DNA of 64,000 nt from Fasciolopsis buskii (GCA_008360955.1 LUCM01011216.1:209902-273901); one strand, 5' to 3'; counted from the first letter of the stretch, positions 47,033 through 58,789 are shown. Program-made: numbers and translations. Notes: generated from the letters alone by a model not told the origin.

Positions 47033-49329
47033 ATGCAATTTTTACTCATCTCCAGTACGCTCTTTTGCCTTTCTGTTATTCGCCTACATCCAGTCACTCA
47101 CACACGTACAGACGGATCGAGACTAATACTACCACTCATTGCAATTCTACAACCCCATATTAGACAAACATTTTGGCTACGAGTAAAGACATTCGAGGTA
47201 AGTTGCGTTCCAGATTTAACAACCGGAGTAGTTCGTTCAATCTCCACCATTTATCGATTTTGTTTTATCTTTCACAGTGTTCCCTTTGATCATGTATATT
47301 TTTGCTGTTAGTAAAAATGTAAGTATCTTGACTTACAAAACAACACCAAGCAAAACAACACATCACGCTCCTACTGTCGTGTGCCCGGACTATCGGTGTA
47401 TTTAGCTACGATTTGCAACCCAAAACATACATTCTGGCCAGATGTTGTACACGAAGGACGTGTTTGCACTCAGTTTCGAGTGCTTTTTTCACCGGAACCT
47501 GTCAAAGTTGATCGTGAAAACTATCATGGATTCATCGGATATCAAATGTGGCGTTTTACAATCCCATCTGCTCGTGTGTTGGCAACGTGAATTGTAAAAA
47601 TGTGTACAGAGTTGCCGTTTCTATTATCCAGCCCTTGCCATTGTCAAACCGCTTTCCCTTCATCCCATTAGCAATGCAGCCCAAGTGTCTGAGGTGTCAA
47701 GCTGGATGTTCATTTTGGACTTTGCCAAAATGCATCAATTTTAAATAAGTTAGTTTTGTGAATCGCCAGTATTTGAATTTGAACTTCAGTGAAACACTCC
47801 CCTATTCTCATAATCGTTTTTCATTTATCAGTGTAACAAGCGCACATTTTTTAGTTCCCATCTGTCCGGTATTATTGGAGCATTGTTAGAAAAAATGCCT
47901 CAGTTTTCAGAATTTTTGAAGAGTCCACGGAAACTGAATAACAGACTGGAAACTGGACAAATTCCTGATCTTCAAGTTTTATGATATTATTGCGTATACT
48001 GCTCCGTTTATTTTGCTTTGTTCCATTAAGGTGACACCCATTTTCAAACAAGCCGAGTCTTGATCCAGGTTGCAGTTGCTCGGTTGAAAAACAACAGTCA
48101 ATGTTGCAGATCACGCGGATTAAGGGTGCAATAAATTTGTTCATTCAGGATGGAAATTCTGATCAGCAGGACTCTTATTGCTTCGAACATCACGTGCTAT
48201 CAGACAGATCTAATAGTCTGGTATGTTAAATGACGATAAAAGAGTGATCATGAAGAAGCCACTTTCCACTAATGTGCCCAAGAGAGTTACGGTGACTACA
48301 CTCCTAGTATGAGAAGACCGAACGAGATCGAGGTCATGAATTGACAAAACTACATTTTTGTAACTAATCAGGATAAGAAATGGCAATCCTTGGTAAAAAT
48401 CTAAAAGATGGGTCTGATAATTTACAATTTGGATGTTGAAGACCACCTCTTTGAATATATCGACGAGCCAACTAACAGAAAGTTGCAAAAATAGGTTACA
48501 AACCCGATAGAACATTTTTATTTGAGCAAATTAGTTCGATTTGACGAGCGTTGAAGATATCATACCGCTCATCATTTTGCTCATCCTGGCATTGGAGACA
48601 TTTTAACTTTCCCGAGGAATTTTATCAAAACTTCAGAATTTCCATGTAGACCCAAGATTCGTTAGTCCTATTTGTCAAAAATTCCATTAGCAAAAAACTC
48701 TTCTGCAAATGTATTCACTATTTGCAGGCCACGTGCTTTTATCTGCAGACACTGGTTTTTTCATTGGTACTTGAGCAAAAAAATATACTCGGTAATTTTT
48801 TTTCTATTAGGGGTTAGAAACAAAGATTTTCAAATACGTCGTACAAAAGCCTTGTGTGATTAGACCATCCGAACGGCCGTCAAAGGCCCTGGGAGAAAAC
48901 AGCAAGATTGAAGCACATGATGAAACGCGAGTTGCATACTTGACGATAAAATTATTTCCTTGTTTTGTCACTTACAACCACCACTTCGCTGGTAACTGAA
49001 TGATCCATTTGCATCCTATTTTCTACTGCCTATTTGATCAGGAGAGAAAGTCAGTCAGCCAGTGTTGAACGATAAAATCGGTCGGTCTTGGACCAAGTTT
49101 GACGATATGCTTAAAGACCACAGTATGGGCAAAAAAACGTACAACATAAATTGTTTATCTATCACCGGCTAACCGTTGATGACACGTATAGAACTTTTTT
49201 CATTCAATGATACATGCCACCAGAATATTTATCTTTGTAACTACTCAATTTGACCCACTAAGCAGACAGATTGGTCGACTACCTTTGGCCGTCCATTTCC
49301 GTGCACCCAACCATAAACAATCAGGTGTG
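47033..49329 (+). CDS. candidate first three exons of a secreted or membrane protein
   Basis: Three plus-strand exons agree in phase. Exon 1, 47033-47197 (55 codons), starts MQFLLISSTLFCLSV, a signal-peptide or membrane-anchor-like stretch, and ends GAG|GTAAGT in phase 0. An upstream ATG at 46934 would add 33 more, mostly hydrophobic, residues. Exon 2, 47351-47586, enters in phase 0, contains four Cys and YCRVPGLSVYLATICNPKHT, and leaves phase 2 at GTGAAT. Its acceptor (ACACCAAG) is weak. Exon 3, 49266-49329, enters in phase 2 (QIGRLPLAVHFRAPNHKQSG) and ends GTG|GTGAGT. The next exon should begin in phase 0; 58097-58300 would fit. Not identified. Confidence 0.35.
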
Positions 49330-49749
49330 GTGAGTACAAAACGATCCGATTTACGGAAAGCCTGCAACTATTCATATATCATCTTTGATTGACAGAAAGA
49401 TCTAATCGGCTGTGAATCGTTTCGCCTCGCTAACTGGAATATGATAACACAATCCCAATCTGATTGACATGATAAGGAGGGCAATTCTGCCGGTTACATG
49501 AACGGCGCAATCTAACCTCCGTTCCACTCAATCATAGCTGTTTTGGATAATATAAGATTGTGAAATATCTGATACAAAGCAAGCATTCGTGTGAACACAA
49601 CATACTAACCGGAAACATTTTCAAGTCCAGATATGATCTTGATTTGTTGGTCAGACTAATTTTTTGATTATAATCAATATTCGGAGAAGGGGTATGCAGT
49701 CTGAGAATGCGTTTCCAAGTGTATGTACACCATGGGGTTGCGAAATCCC
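49330..49749. other. unassigned; intron of the gene above if the model holds
   Basis: No feature seen. Confidence 0.4.
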
Positions 49750-49916
49750 CAGGAAATGATTCCATTCGAGAGGAGTTTGATGAAGTTAGTCGAACAACTA
49801 ACCGCATGTAGCTAACTAAAGTAAACAGCACAACCTAATCTTAATGAACTGTCTTGTTCCGGGACACCGATCGGTAAACCTTGCTTAGGTTGGCCGCTCA
49901 AATTGTGTTCTTTTAC

Positions 49917-50074
49917 ATTTTATCTTTTACTTCCTTCCTTCATTAAAGTGAAGTAAACAGTGAAAACATTTTTCAGATGGCTGCCAATCGTAAGTTGACC
50001 GACGGCGGGAGGATTGTGTACTCACTAACGTTCAAGTGCAAATGGCACGAGATTAATCCGTTCGCACAGGTCAC
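49917..50074 (-). mobile_element. SINE-2 in block A, indel-rich
   Basis: Inverted tail TATCTTTTACTTCCTTCC, GGCTGCCAA, and head GTTGACCGACGGCGGGAGGA. The head differs from its twin at 52813 by several single-base indels. Confidence 0.8.
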
Positions 50075-50486
50075 AGACTCAACGCTCATGTCCATTTCAA
50101 AAATAGACGAAATTATCAAAATATTGTATAATGAAGTAGACTCTCATCACAATCACAAGTGCACAACTTAATTGACGTCACCTAATACACATGGTCAGAA
50201 ACCCGGAATTGGTGATGATAGTTAGACAAGTAATAAATACAGGACTCAAAGAAGAAATCACTCATCTTATCGATGATTGTGCCGGAACGCATCTTTGTAA
50301 GAGGCACGGTATCCCGAAGGCCTTAGAAGATTCATAACACAATAAATTGAATTATGGGGCTTATATTTCGTCTCTAGATAACAATAAGAGTGACGGCCAT
50401 ATTAAAAATGTGGGGGGAGCTGAATAAAGTTTCGAACACTTTAAAATAAGAAAAGAAAAAAGATAAAAAGAGACAACAATCGAAGT

Positions 50487-51140
50487 NNNNNNNNNNNNNN
50501 NNNNNNNNNNNNNNNNNNNNNNNNNNNNNNNNNNNNNNNNNNNNNNNNNNNNNNNNNNNNNNNNNNNNNNNNNNNNNNNNNNNNNNNNNNNNNNNNNNNN
50601 NNNNNNNNNNNNNNNNNNNNNNNNNNNNNNNNNNNNNNNNNNNNNNNNNNNNNNNNNNNNNNNNNNNNNNNNNNNNNNNNNNNNNNNNNNNNNNNNNNNN
50701 NNNNNNNNNNNNNNNNNNNNNNNNNNNNNNNNNNNNNNNNNNNNNNNNNNNNNNNNNNNNNNNNNNNNNNNNNNNNNNNNNNNNNNNNNNNNNNNNNNNN
50801 NNNNNNNNNNNNNNNNNNNNNNNNNNNNNNNNNNNNNNNNNNNNNNNNNNNNNNNNNNNNNNNNNNNNNNNNNNNNNNNNNNNNNNNNNNNNNNNNNNNN
50901 NNNNNNNNNNNNNNNNNNNNNNNNNNNNNNNNNNNNNNNNNNNNNNNNNNNNNNNNNNNNNNNNNNNNNNNNNNNNNNNNNNNNNNNNNNNNNNNNNNNN
51001 NNNNNNNNNNNNNNNNNNNNNNNNNNNNNNNNNNNNNNNNNNNNNNNNNNNNNNNNNNNNNNNNNNNNNNNNNNNNNNNNNNNNNNNNNNNNNNNNNNNN
51101 NNNNNNNNNNNNNNNNNNNNNNNNNNNNNNNNNNNNNNNN
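50487..51140. other. assembly gap (654 N)
   Basis: Unknown bases between blocks A and B. Frames through it are meaningless. Confidence 0.99.
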
Positions 51141-52812
51141 ACATAAACAGTTTCTACAACTTGATTCCAGTTCACAATATGATGGCAGTCTGGAGAGAGT
51201 CAATCCCTTTTTCAGCTAGAAATCAGTGTGAACGATAATAACGGTTCCAACCGGCACGTTGTTATTGGAAACAAATTAACGTTTACCCAATCCGAGGTTG
51301 AAAACAATGCAAGCTCCGTTTTTCTTGGCTTGTTCATTCCTTTTCTCGCTCATTTCAAACGAACTACAGTTTGGTTCTTTTTGTCTCTCTTGGTCACGTT
51401 TTGGGTAATTCAGCGAAGGATTTCTTCATTGATATGGTCAAACTAAGTTTTATTGAAGATTTTGAGGTATTCGTGTGAAATGAAATCAACATGTGTATGC
51501 CACTTTTCACTGTGATGTTTTTCGTTTGAGTTCGTTCACTCTGCGGTGAAATTCTACGTTCACTTGATGTTCGCCAGTTGCAAACGTGGCCTTGAGAAAA
51601 TCGAAAAGATACATTCACTTCCTTCTTTCAGGGTTATTGTTGAATGAGAACCGGGCCAGCATTCTTTGGTCATGCAAAATCAACATAGACTTTCAGTTTT
51701 GTTTGAATCCAGAGAGAAGACATGTTTTGGTTGTCAGTGGCAACTCCGCCGATTCGTTCGTCGTTTCCGAGATCCGGGGGTTTAGCCTCTTTAAACTTTC
51801 CCGTACTTGTAAAGTACCAAAAATAATAGTGCCCTAATAAAAATCAGGGAACGCAATGCAGCTTGTGCGGGGAACTTAGGCAAGACGATGAAGGCTATTG
51901 GCTTTGTTTGACAAGATGCCATTAAGCAGTGCTGTTAGCAAAGAGAGTTAATTAGAAAAGACAAGACTAGAATATTCAAGCCCATTCCATCGTGTTTTCG
52001 TTTAGGGAAACCTGAGAAAGTAGCTTCTATAAATGGTAAAAAAGGGGCAGTACGAAGTCATCAACTGAGGATTAATTAGCCGAGTTTCTATTATTGTATA
52101 CAGCGTCTCGTATATACTTTATAGTTCAGTTACCATGGTTGAGTACCGTTGCTTGTCCACAAATTATTCACTTTTGATTGACTAAGTAATGTAGTCTTAC
52201 GTTACTGGTTCCACGGATAAAATTTACTAGTTTGCACTCCATCGTTATGATAATCCAAACCTTTAGGATTCCTTCCCAGCATCCGCATCGATCCGCCCTC
52301 GACTGTTTGACTGTTTTTGCCTACTACTGTGGGAAGCAACTAGCTAGAAATTGGAGCTGCCAAAAATATACGTCTTGCCACGGTCCCTATGCAGTGTTGG
52401 TCTGTACTTTAAACGGAAAATGTGCAGTAAACAGCAAGGAAAACCGATACTTTTACTGACATACCCCAAGGTTGAAGGCGAAAGGACCGAATACCAAATT
52501 GGTGGATGACTGTGAGTAAAATAGGATCATGCTGCTTGAATAGGTGACTACAAACAAGCGATGGATGTGTTACTAAAGTTATGGGTTTTTTTACCTGGGG
52601 AAGGGTTTTCCTTGTAACATCCCTCAAGAATCCGAAACTTGGCNCAGGAAATGATTCCATTCGAGAGGAGTTTGATGAAGTTAGTCGAACAACTAACCGC
52701 ATGTAGCTAACTAAAGTAAACAGCACAACCTAATCTTAATGAACTATCTTGTTCCGAGACACCGACCGGTAAATCTTGCTTGGGTTCGCCGCTCAAATTG
52801 TGTTCTTATACA

Positions 52813-52963
52813 TTTTATCTTTTACTTCCTTCATTAATGAAGTAACAGTGTACAACATTTTTCAGGATGGCTGCCAAGTCCGGAAGTTGACCGACGGCGG
52901 GAGGATTTGTACTCACGACGTTCACGTGCAAATGGCACGAGATTATCCGTTCGGCCACCGTCA
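52813..52963 (-). mobile_element. SINE-2 in block A'
   Basis: Twin of the copy at 49917, with the A-box side TTCGGCCACCG better preserved. Confidence 0.85.
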
Positions 52964-53375
52964 CAGACTCCAACGGCCTCATTCCATTTCAAAAATAACG
53001 AATTATCAAAAGATCTGTTATATGAAGTAGGACATCTCATCACAATCACAGTGCACCACTTATTTTGACGGTCATCATACACCTGCCAGACCCGGGAATT
53101 GGGTGGATGATAGCTGACAACGTATGTGAATACAGGACTCAAATGAAGAAATCACTTCATCTTATCGATGATTTGTGCCGGAACTGTATCTTTGTAAGAG
53201 GCCACGGTATTCCCGAAGGCTTTTGTAGATTCATGACACAATAAATTGATTTGGGGCTTATTCGTTCCTAATAACAATAAGAGTGACGCTATTAAAATGA
53301 GCTGATAATGAAGTTTCGATCAGTGTCTCACAAAAATGCCCGATGGTAATTAAAATGCATTCGCTTGATGAAGAG

Positions 53376-53440
53376 GCTTGCCCTGTCAAGACTCGAACCA
53401 GTGACCGCATGTCAAAAGATTAGTCGATTGGCTACCACAA
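53376..53440 (-). mobile_element. tRNA-like SINE head relic
   Basis: GACTCGAACCAGTGACCGCA resembles an inverted B box plus loop, followed by TTGGCTACCAC as the A-box side. No body remains. Confidence 0.4.
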
Positions 53441-54691
53441 GTCAGCGTTTCGAAAAAGTAAGAGTGGTGCAAGAAAGTTGATTGATCGTAACATCAAAAA
53501 TAGTTCGAAGTGTAAGTTAACTTACCAATCTCAGTTGGATTTGGGAATAAAGTGGATCTAATAATCACTCGCATTATGCGGTCAATCAGACAACAGTAAT
53601 CACTATCATGCAAGATTAATATGCTGTTTTTCGCCTGACGGTAACCTATCTCTGTCTAAAGCACAGGTTCCCTCCAAACATCGAATGATCAAATTGTTTG
53701 CTAAATGTGAAATCAAAATAGGCTGTGATCTGTGCGTGTTTCTATGAGCCTGGGAAAACAACAAGCCCGGTCATGGTATCAGAAGTAAAGTTTTATAATC
53801 TTGTTTACATCGGTCACATAGGGGTTGCCCAATATTTGGAAATAAATCTATTTGACAAGATCGCGGGAAATTAGAAGAATATTCTTCTTCCGACGAATCT
53901 GGAAAAACGTGAGGTTTTTCGAACCAAATACATCGGTCTGCAAGACGAAATAGGTCGAATGAGGCTTGGATTTGATTCGTGTCTTTACTCGAAATTTCCC
54001 AACCGAGAAAATGCTAACACGCGCAAAAATGAGGTATAAATTAATCACGGACCTGTAAAACGTTGTGTTTTCCTACTTTTTTTAGGTTAATCTAATGCGA
54101 CGCCAAATTACCTTATTGACTGTACCATAAAAATACATAAACAGTTTCTACAACTTGATTCCAGTTCACAATATGATGGCAGTCTGGAGAGAGTCAATCC
54201 CTTTTTCAGCTAGAAATCAGTGTGAACGATAATAACGGTTCCAACCGGCACGTTGTTATTGGAAACAAATTAACGTTTACCCAATCCGAGGTTGAAAACA
54301 ATGCAAACTCCGTTTTTCTTGGCTTGTTCATTCCTTTTCTCGCTCATTTTAAACGAACTACAGTTTGGTTCTTTTTGTCTCTCTTGGTCACGTTTTGGGT
54401 AATTCAGCGAAGGATTTCTTCATTGATATGGTCAAACTAAGTTTTATTGAAGATTTTGAGGTATTCGTGTGAAATGAAACAGCAGGGAAAACCGATACTT
54501 TTACTGACATACCCCAAGGTTGAAGGCGAAAGGACCGAATACCAAATTGGTGGATGACTGTGAGTAAAATAGGATCATGCTGCTTGAATAGGTGACTACA
54601 AACAAGCGATGGATGTGTTACTAAAGTTATGGGTTTTTTTACCTGGGGAAGGGTTTTCCTTGTAACATCCCTCAAGAATCCGAAACTTGGC

Positions 54692-55599
54692 ATGCGTGGG
54701 GTCCGCTTACAAAGATGTAACAGATAAGATGAACAGGCTCTTTAACCGGAAACTCGGACATCTGATTCGAAAGCGCTGCTTTACGCACTAATTTTGGTTA
54801 GGCCAGAGCTGCAATTGCATTCTCAAAAGGAAGGACCCAATTTGGGCGACCCACTGAAAGTGAGGACAAGAAAAGGCACACGAAACAATTGGAGCTGTCC
54901 AGGCTGACCAAGACAAACAAAATTCGCAAGGCGTGCGCGCACATACACACACACGTACACTTGATTCTTCTGACACTAGGTTTAGTAAGAAACTCCATGT
55001 CCATCCCTACAAACGTCTACTTTTTTCGACATCGAAAGTCACATAAAACTGTAGCTTCCATTTTATGCAGACCGTATTTAGCGTGCGATAACCGAAGTGT
55101 ATAATAATATAGGCTTATTTAACTCCTGCTTTCCAAGCCTTGAAAGATGGCTTGTGCTATCTATATCCATGATAAATCCGAGACTCTAGCTCTATTGTTC
55201 AACTGATGCCCGCAAAAAATCTTTCAATAACGCTTCGCTTTCGTCTATCTGGGGAGCCAAAATCTGCAGCAGTCGATCTGGCGCATACGGGAAAGATGGT
55301 TGGAATAGCGAGAAATTCACCAGATACCAATTCGGTGTTGGTCTTGCGAAGCAGGCTCGTGGAAAGCTTGCAAATGCAGTTGTGACTTCGATAGATTCAG
55401 TTGGTTTGCTGTCTTGTCCAAGACTGTTGTGGATTTCAGCCTAGACGAAATCGAAGAACTCTGAGAAAAGTTATCGGACGATCCATATAACGGTAAGCGA
55501 GCTAATTTAGTGACTAATTTGTGCCAAAGGAGGCTGGATTTCATTCATACAGGGCACATTTAGAAGGTTTTTGTGGTTTCTCTTCATGTTGTTACTAGA
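54692..55599. other. unassigned; short CA repeat
   Basis: An ACACACAC stretch lies near 54941-54956. No gene called. Confidence 0.4.
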
Positions 55600-57130
55600 A
55601 CGGGGATCTGTCTTTGTTTGTGCGTTTAGATAATTCCCTGTTTCTCTCCAGTACTAGTCGTTGACGCTTGCATCGCCTCGAAGTCTACTGGCTGTCACCC
55701 TGCTCAAATGAACGATGGACCCGGGCCGACCATGTCGCGATTGTCTATAAATCTAGGGATGCATGAAAGACTGGCAGTTGTACTGGAGCGCTCCCCCTAG
55801 ATTCTGATCACGATCTGGTCCATTGCCCATGTGCCTCGACAGAACTTCCTAACGGACGATTTAGGTGTCGTCGGGTAGAAATTGCACGGTCAGAGTTGCA
55901 TGTTACAAATCGAAAATGCTTTATTTCGAAAGTTAAAATCAATGCCATCTGATAAAATTAACCTGCAGCGGTTGTTCTTTAAGAATGCCGTGTCCTCCGT
56001 CAGCCTAGTAAGTTGTGGCCTGACCAGTTTGTCGTTACGTTGCGTATTTCCGCTTAATTTGTGCGCTTCCCTGAGGCAGGTCAATCTATATAGGTTCGTG
56101 GTGAGTATCGCGAATACATGGAATTCTATTCGGGGATCGTGAGACCTAGTGGTATAAAATAGCATTAAGGCGGAACATGTCCCATCGGGAAATTCTTGCA
56201 AGCGGTTTCATTACAACTAGATCATGAGTAGAAAAGCATTTGATCTGAACAAAACGAGCTGTAGAGTAGACGTTTCCTTTTTCTATTGTCATTGCTGATG
56301 AATTTTATGCTGAGTTGAGAGCTTTAAAGCACAAACAACCTGGTCCCCAGCACAAGTCACCTTACAGCTATCCTAGCGTATTTCACGTGACTTTTTCTGA
56401 TGGATTCATCTTCTGAGATGAAGATGCGCAAAAATGTCCAAATCTTACCAAGTAACAAATCCCCAGGTCCTATTAGCTATTTCTCAGCCCCATTCAAACA
56501 TGTTTTAGAATTTCAGATTCATTTATCCATTTTTGGCAATCTGTGCAAGTTTGAGCTTTGTTAGTGGGATCGAGTACTCCAGAGGGTTCACATAGTGAGA
56601 AGTACAACCACTGAGGTGTTAGCCTAACTTCGATAGAGTCAGACCTATTGTCGTCTGCTATTCTTCGCCAGGTATATAAGGCGCACGAAGTGTGGGGTCT
56701 ATTCTCGTCGTAAATGCATCGAACAGTTCTTCATCATTCAACGGCTTTTAGAGAACCGTGACCAATGACCACTGTATACTTAGACGCCTGATCAGTCTTT
56801 GACTTCCTCAACAAGTGAGTTAAGTATAATCGTTTCTTAATATCGATAACGACTTGGATGTATGGTTTTGAAACAAACTATACTGTCAATCTACATGCCG
56901 GACTATGGCTAATTACAGCTCTTTGCCAAAATTCGCTTTTTCCCGGTGGGTTAAAACAAGGCTGCCTTAAATCACCAAGTTTCCTCCCGACTTTGCCAAA
57001 CCGGAAGTTCCACAGAATGAGTTGTCTATTTTGGCGGACCGGGGAGTCGGATGACTTCAGAGGAGCAAAGATTTTGTTTCAGCATGGACAAATGATATCG
57101 CCTTGCTGGATGACATTGCTTAGGTACTTC
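55600..57130 (+). mobile_element. RTE-like LINE, badly decayed
   Basis: Pieces in the correct order on the plus strand. DSDHDLVHCPCAS (about 55800) corresponds to the endonuclease 'DSDHxLV' motif. KCGVYSRRKCIEQFFIIQRL (about 56680) corresponds to the RT 'CGFRPGRSCxxQIFxLRQ' block. TTVYLDA-stop-SVFDFLNK (about 56765) is the 'FLDFKxAFDSVDR' block, with both Asp-bearing segments visible but a stop between them. GGLKQGCLKSPSFLP (about 56950) is the 'GVRQGCxLSPxLF' block. NDIALLDDIA (about 57092) is the catalytic 'ADDIALL' site with the first Asp changed to Asn. Stops and frameshifts rule out activity. Confidence 0.65.
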
Positions 57131-57426
57131 GATTTTTTTTATTTGTTCATTGACTGAACTATCCAGGTACAATATGGATTTTTAGCCTCAGATTGCCAGA
57201 AGTTTATACCAGACTAGCGAAATCCCGGTACTCAATTCATGCTTTCTGATAATAACAAAAGAGTGTGAACATCTTCAGGTATCCTGAATGCTTGGAAACA
57301 ACTAACAGAGAGTTCAAGATGAAGATCACATCAGAAATCTTGTGTTCCCTATAGGTTTTCACAAACTTACAATACGTTTGGCTCCACCATGATGTCCATT
57401 TTTTTCTCATCAAGTAATGGCACAGA

Positions 57427-57588
57427 ATGTCTAAGCTTGTAGTCCGCCCGCAAGTTGGTGAGACCGGACTCATTCGTTTCAATGATGCTACACTAATTCC
57501 AGTATTTGATGACCTGCCTCTGAAGCGTTGCTCATGTGTAAGGTGTGAACATCGAACGAACAATGACGAGGTGTGTTATGTCGCCTAA
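57427..57588 (+). CDS. small ORF, 53 residues
   Basis: ATG at 57427 opens MSKLVVRPQVGETGLIRFND… to TAA at 57586, with an in-frame stop 12 nt before the ATG. A strong acceptor (TCCATTTTTTTCTCATCAAG) lies 18 nt upstream, so the ATG could sit early in a spliced exon. A GTAAGG donor at 57538 would end the exon after …LKRCSC in phase 0. That could join TTCGTCGATTTTG at 57893 for a short tail. The composition is very protein-like, with a CxC and a further Cys pair. No family recognised. It lies just past the RTE relic, but I see no similarity to RTE proteins. Confidence 0.3.
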   Translation: MSKLVVRPQVGETGLIRFNDATLIPVFDDLPLKRCSCVRCEHRTNNDEVCYVA

Positions 57589-58096
57589 CTCGTTACCGTG
57601 CTGCATCCTTTGGGGAAGCAAAACGAAGCACCATTTCCAGACCAACTCTTGGCTTAAGAGTACTGGGGTCTCAATGTCTCTTTGTATATGGGATAGAAAT
57701 TGTCCTTGGTTTAAGATACTGACAGACATTGGTCGGGAACGAAGTTAGTGGTACGAATGCTATTTGGTTTGTCTGTTGTTCATAGATCCTAAACTACCAT
57801 GACCAAAGAAAGAAAAATATCACAAAATGGTTAAGACGAAAACAATTTCATGCTTGTTTATTACCTAACTGTTCACATCAATTTTCGTTCAGTTCGTCGA
57901 TTTTGTGGTTACCATGACATCGAACGTATCTCCATAAGAATTAAATATATGTATTTCATGATCATCTTTGGAGGCAACTTCCTTGTGGCAATTTGCCGGG
58001 TTGAAGACAAAAATGGTTCAATTGATCTGAAAGACCCTTGCAAGACTTCCAGTATTACGGTCTTCACATGACCTCGGTCCATCTTCATCTTTTCAG
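57589..58096. other. unassigned; one good acceptor
   Basis: CTAACTGTTCACATCAATTTTCGTTCAG (57866-57892 region) is a strong branch-plus-acceptor. Two frames continue from it: 14 codons in phase 0, or a longer frame in phase 1 to 58071. Confidence 0.35.
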
Positions 58097-58300
58097 GCAT
58101 ACCATAAATTGATTCGCGATTTCAGGTTTCGATTCGAGAGCATATATCAGCCCCGTGAACAGTATGCGACGACACACAGTAAAATACTAGTTCTGTCTCA
58201 TCTAGCAACCTTCCTGATGCTTCAGGAACAATCCATTCCGCGAGTGTGCAAGTGTTGCTTAAGGTCTAATTTTACGGCTATTGAATTGGATGTACCGTGA
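58097..58300 (+). CDS. candidate terminal exon
   Basis: The acceptor CATCTTCATCTTTTCAG opens a phase-0 frame (AYHKLIRDFRFRFESIYQPR…) of 67 codons ending TGA. The mix is protein-like, with a hydrophobic helix-like stretch (KILVLSHLATFLML) and three Cys near the end. Phase 0 matches the donor at 49329, so it could be a later exon of that gene across about 8.8 kb that includes the duplicated, gapped block. Unidentified. Confidence 0.25.
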   Translation, partial: AYHKLIRDFRFRFESIYQPREQYATTHSKILVLSHLATFLMLQEQSIPRVCKCCLRSNFTAIELDVP

Positions 58301-58789
58301 GGGCCTTTTCAGTACTTGGGTGTGAGATCAGTAAATCTAATTATATCTTATGCTTCAAGCGTAGTAACAATCGAAGAATCATGAAAATCCAAGCTCTCCT
58401 CCTAGTTTGTATCCCATGATATCAACTCGAATTTGATCTTCATTTCTCCTAAATGATTTTCAAACAATATCGATGAATTGCATATTATAGCAAATGAGGA
58501 AACCTGGTATAATCACATTTAATGGCAATGCAATTAACTTTTCTAGAGCAGCTTTTATGATATGCATTTAATCAAACCTAGTTTATGTTGCATTTGATAA
58601 TATATACATAGATATGTAGCATTTTATTCAAAAGTTGTTTCATTTAAGTAAAAAAACTGAGGGTTAAACAAATTTACACTCATCACCTTGTAAAAATCAA
58701 ACAAAAACTCATCGAGGAACGATCTGAGCAAGTCATTATTGGTTGCTCAGAAAATCGGCTGAAACACGGCCACGGTTTGACAAGGTGAG
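58301..58789. other. unassigned
   Basis: AT-rich; nothing recognised. Confidence 0.45.

Larger units (their letters stand above)
49750..54691. repeat. duplicated segment A-B-C / A'-B'-C', likely uncollapsed haplotypes
   Basis: Block A 49750-50435 matches A' 52645-53319. Block B 51141-51485 matches B' 54135-54479, 345 nt each with only about two differences. Block C 52432-52643 matches C' 54480-54691, 212 nt each with about one difference. The order is the same in both sets. Two assembly marks sit exactly at block edges: 654 N before B, and one n between C and A'. B' and C' abut, whereas B and C are separated by 946 nt (51486-52431). A' and B' are separated by 815 nt of real sequence where the first copy has 51 nt plus the gap. 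No convincing gene lies inside; the 72-codon frame in B and B' starts only at GTG. Confidence 0.9.

Noticed and set aside
47033..47197. Ciliary TMEM231-like N-terminus, from the FWLRVKTFE stretch
   Set aside because: The resemblance covers only a few residues and the following exon does not continue the similarity.
46934..47311. 125-codon ORF as an intact single-exon gene
   Set aside because: The GTAAGT at 47198 makes the part after it more likely intron; only the first portion is kept in the gene model.
50361..51203. Long minus-strand open frames across 50.4-51.2 kb
   Set aside because: They run through 654 N and have no coding support.
51228..51446. 72-codon frame repeated at 54222-54440 as a conserved gene
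   Set aside because: It starts at GTG, not ATG. The two copies are identical only because the DNA block is duplicated, so conservation is not evidence of coding.
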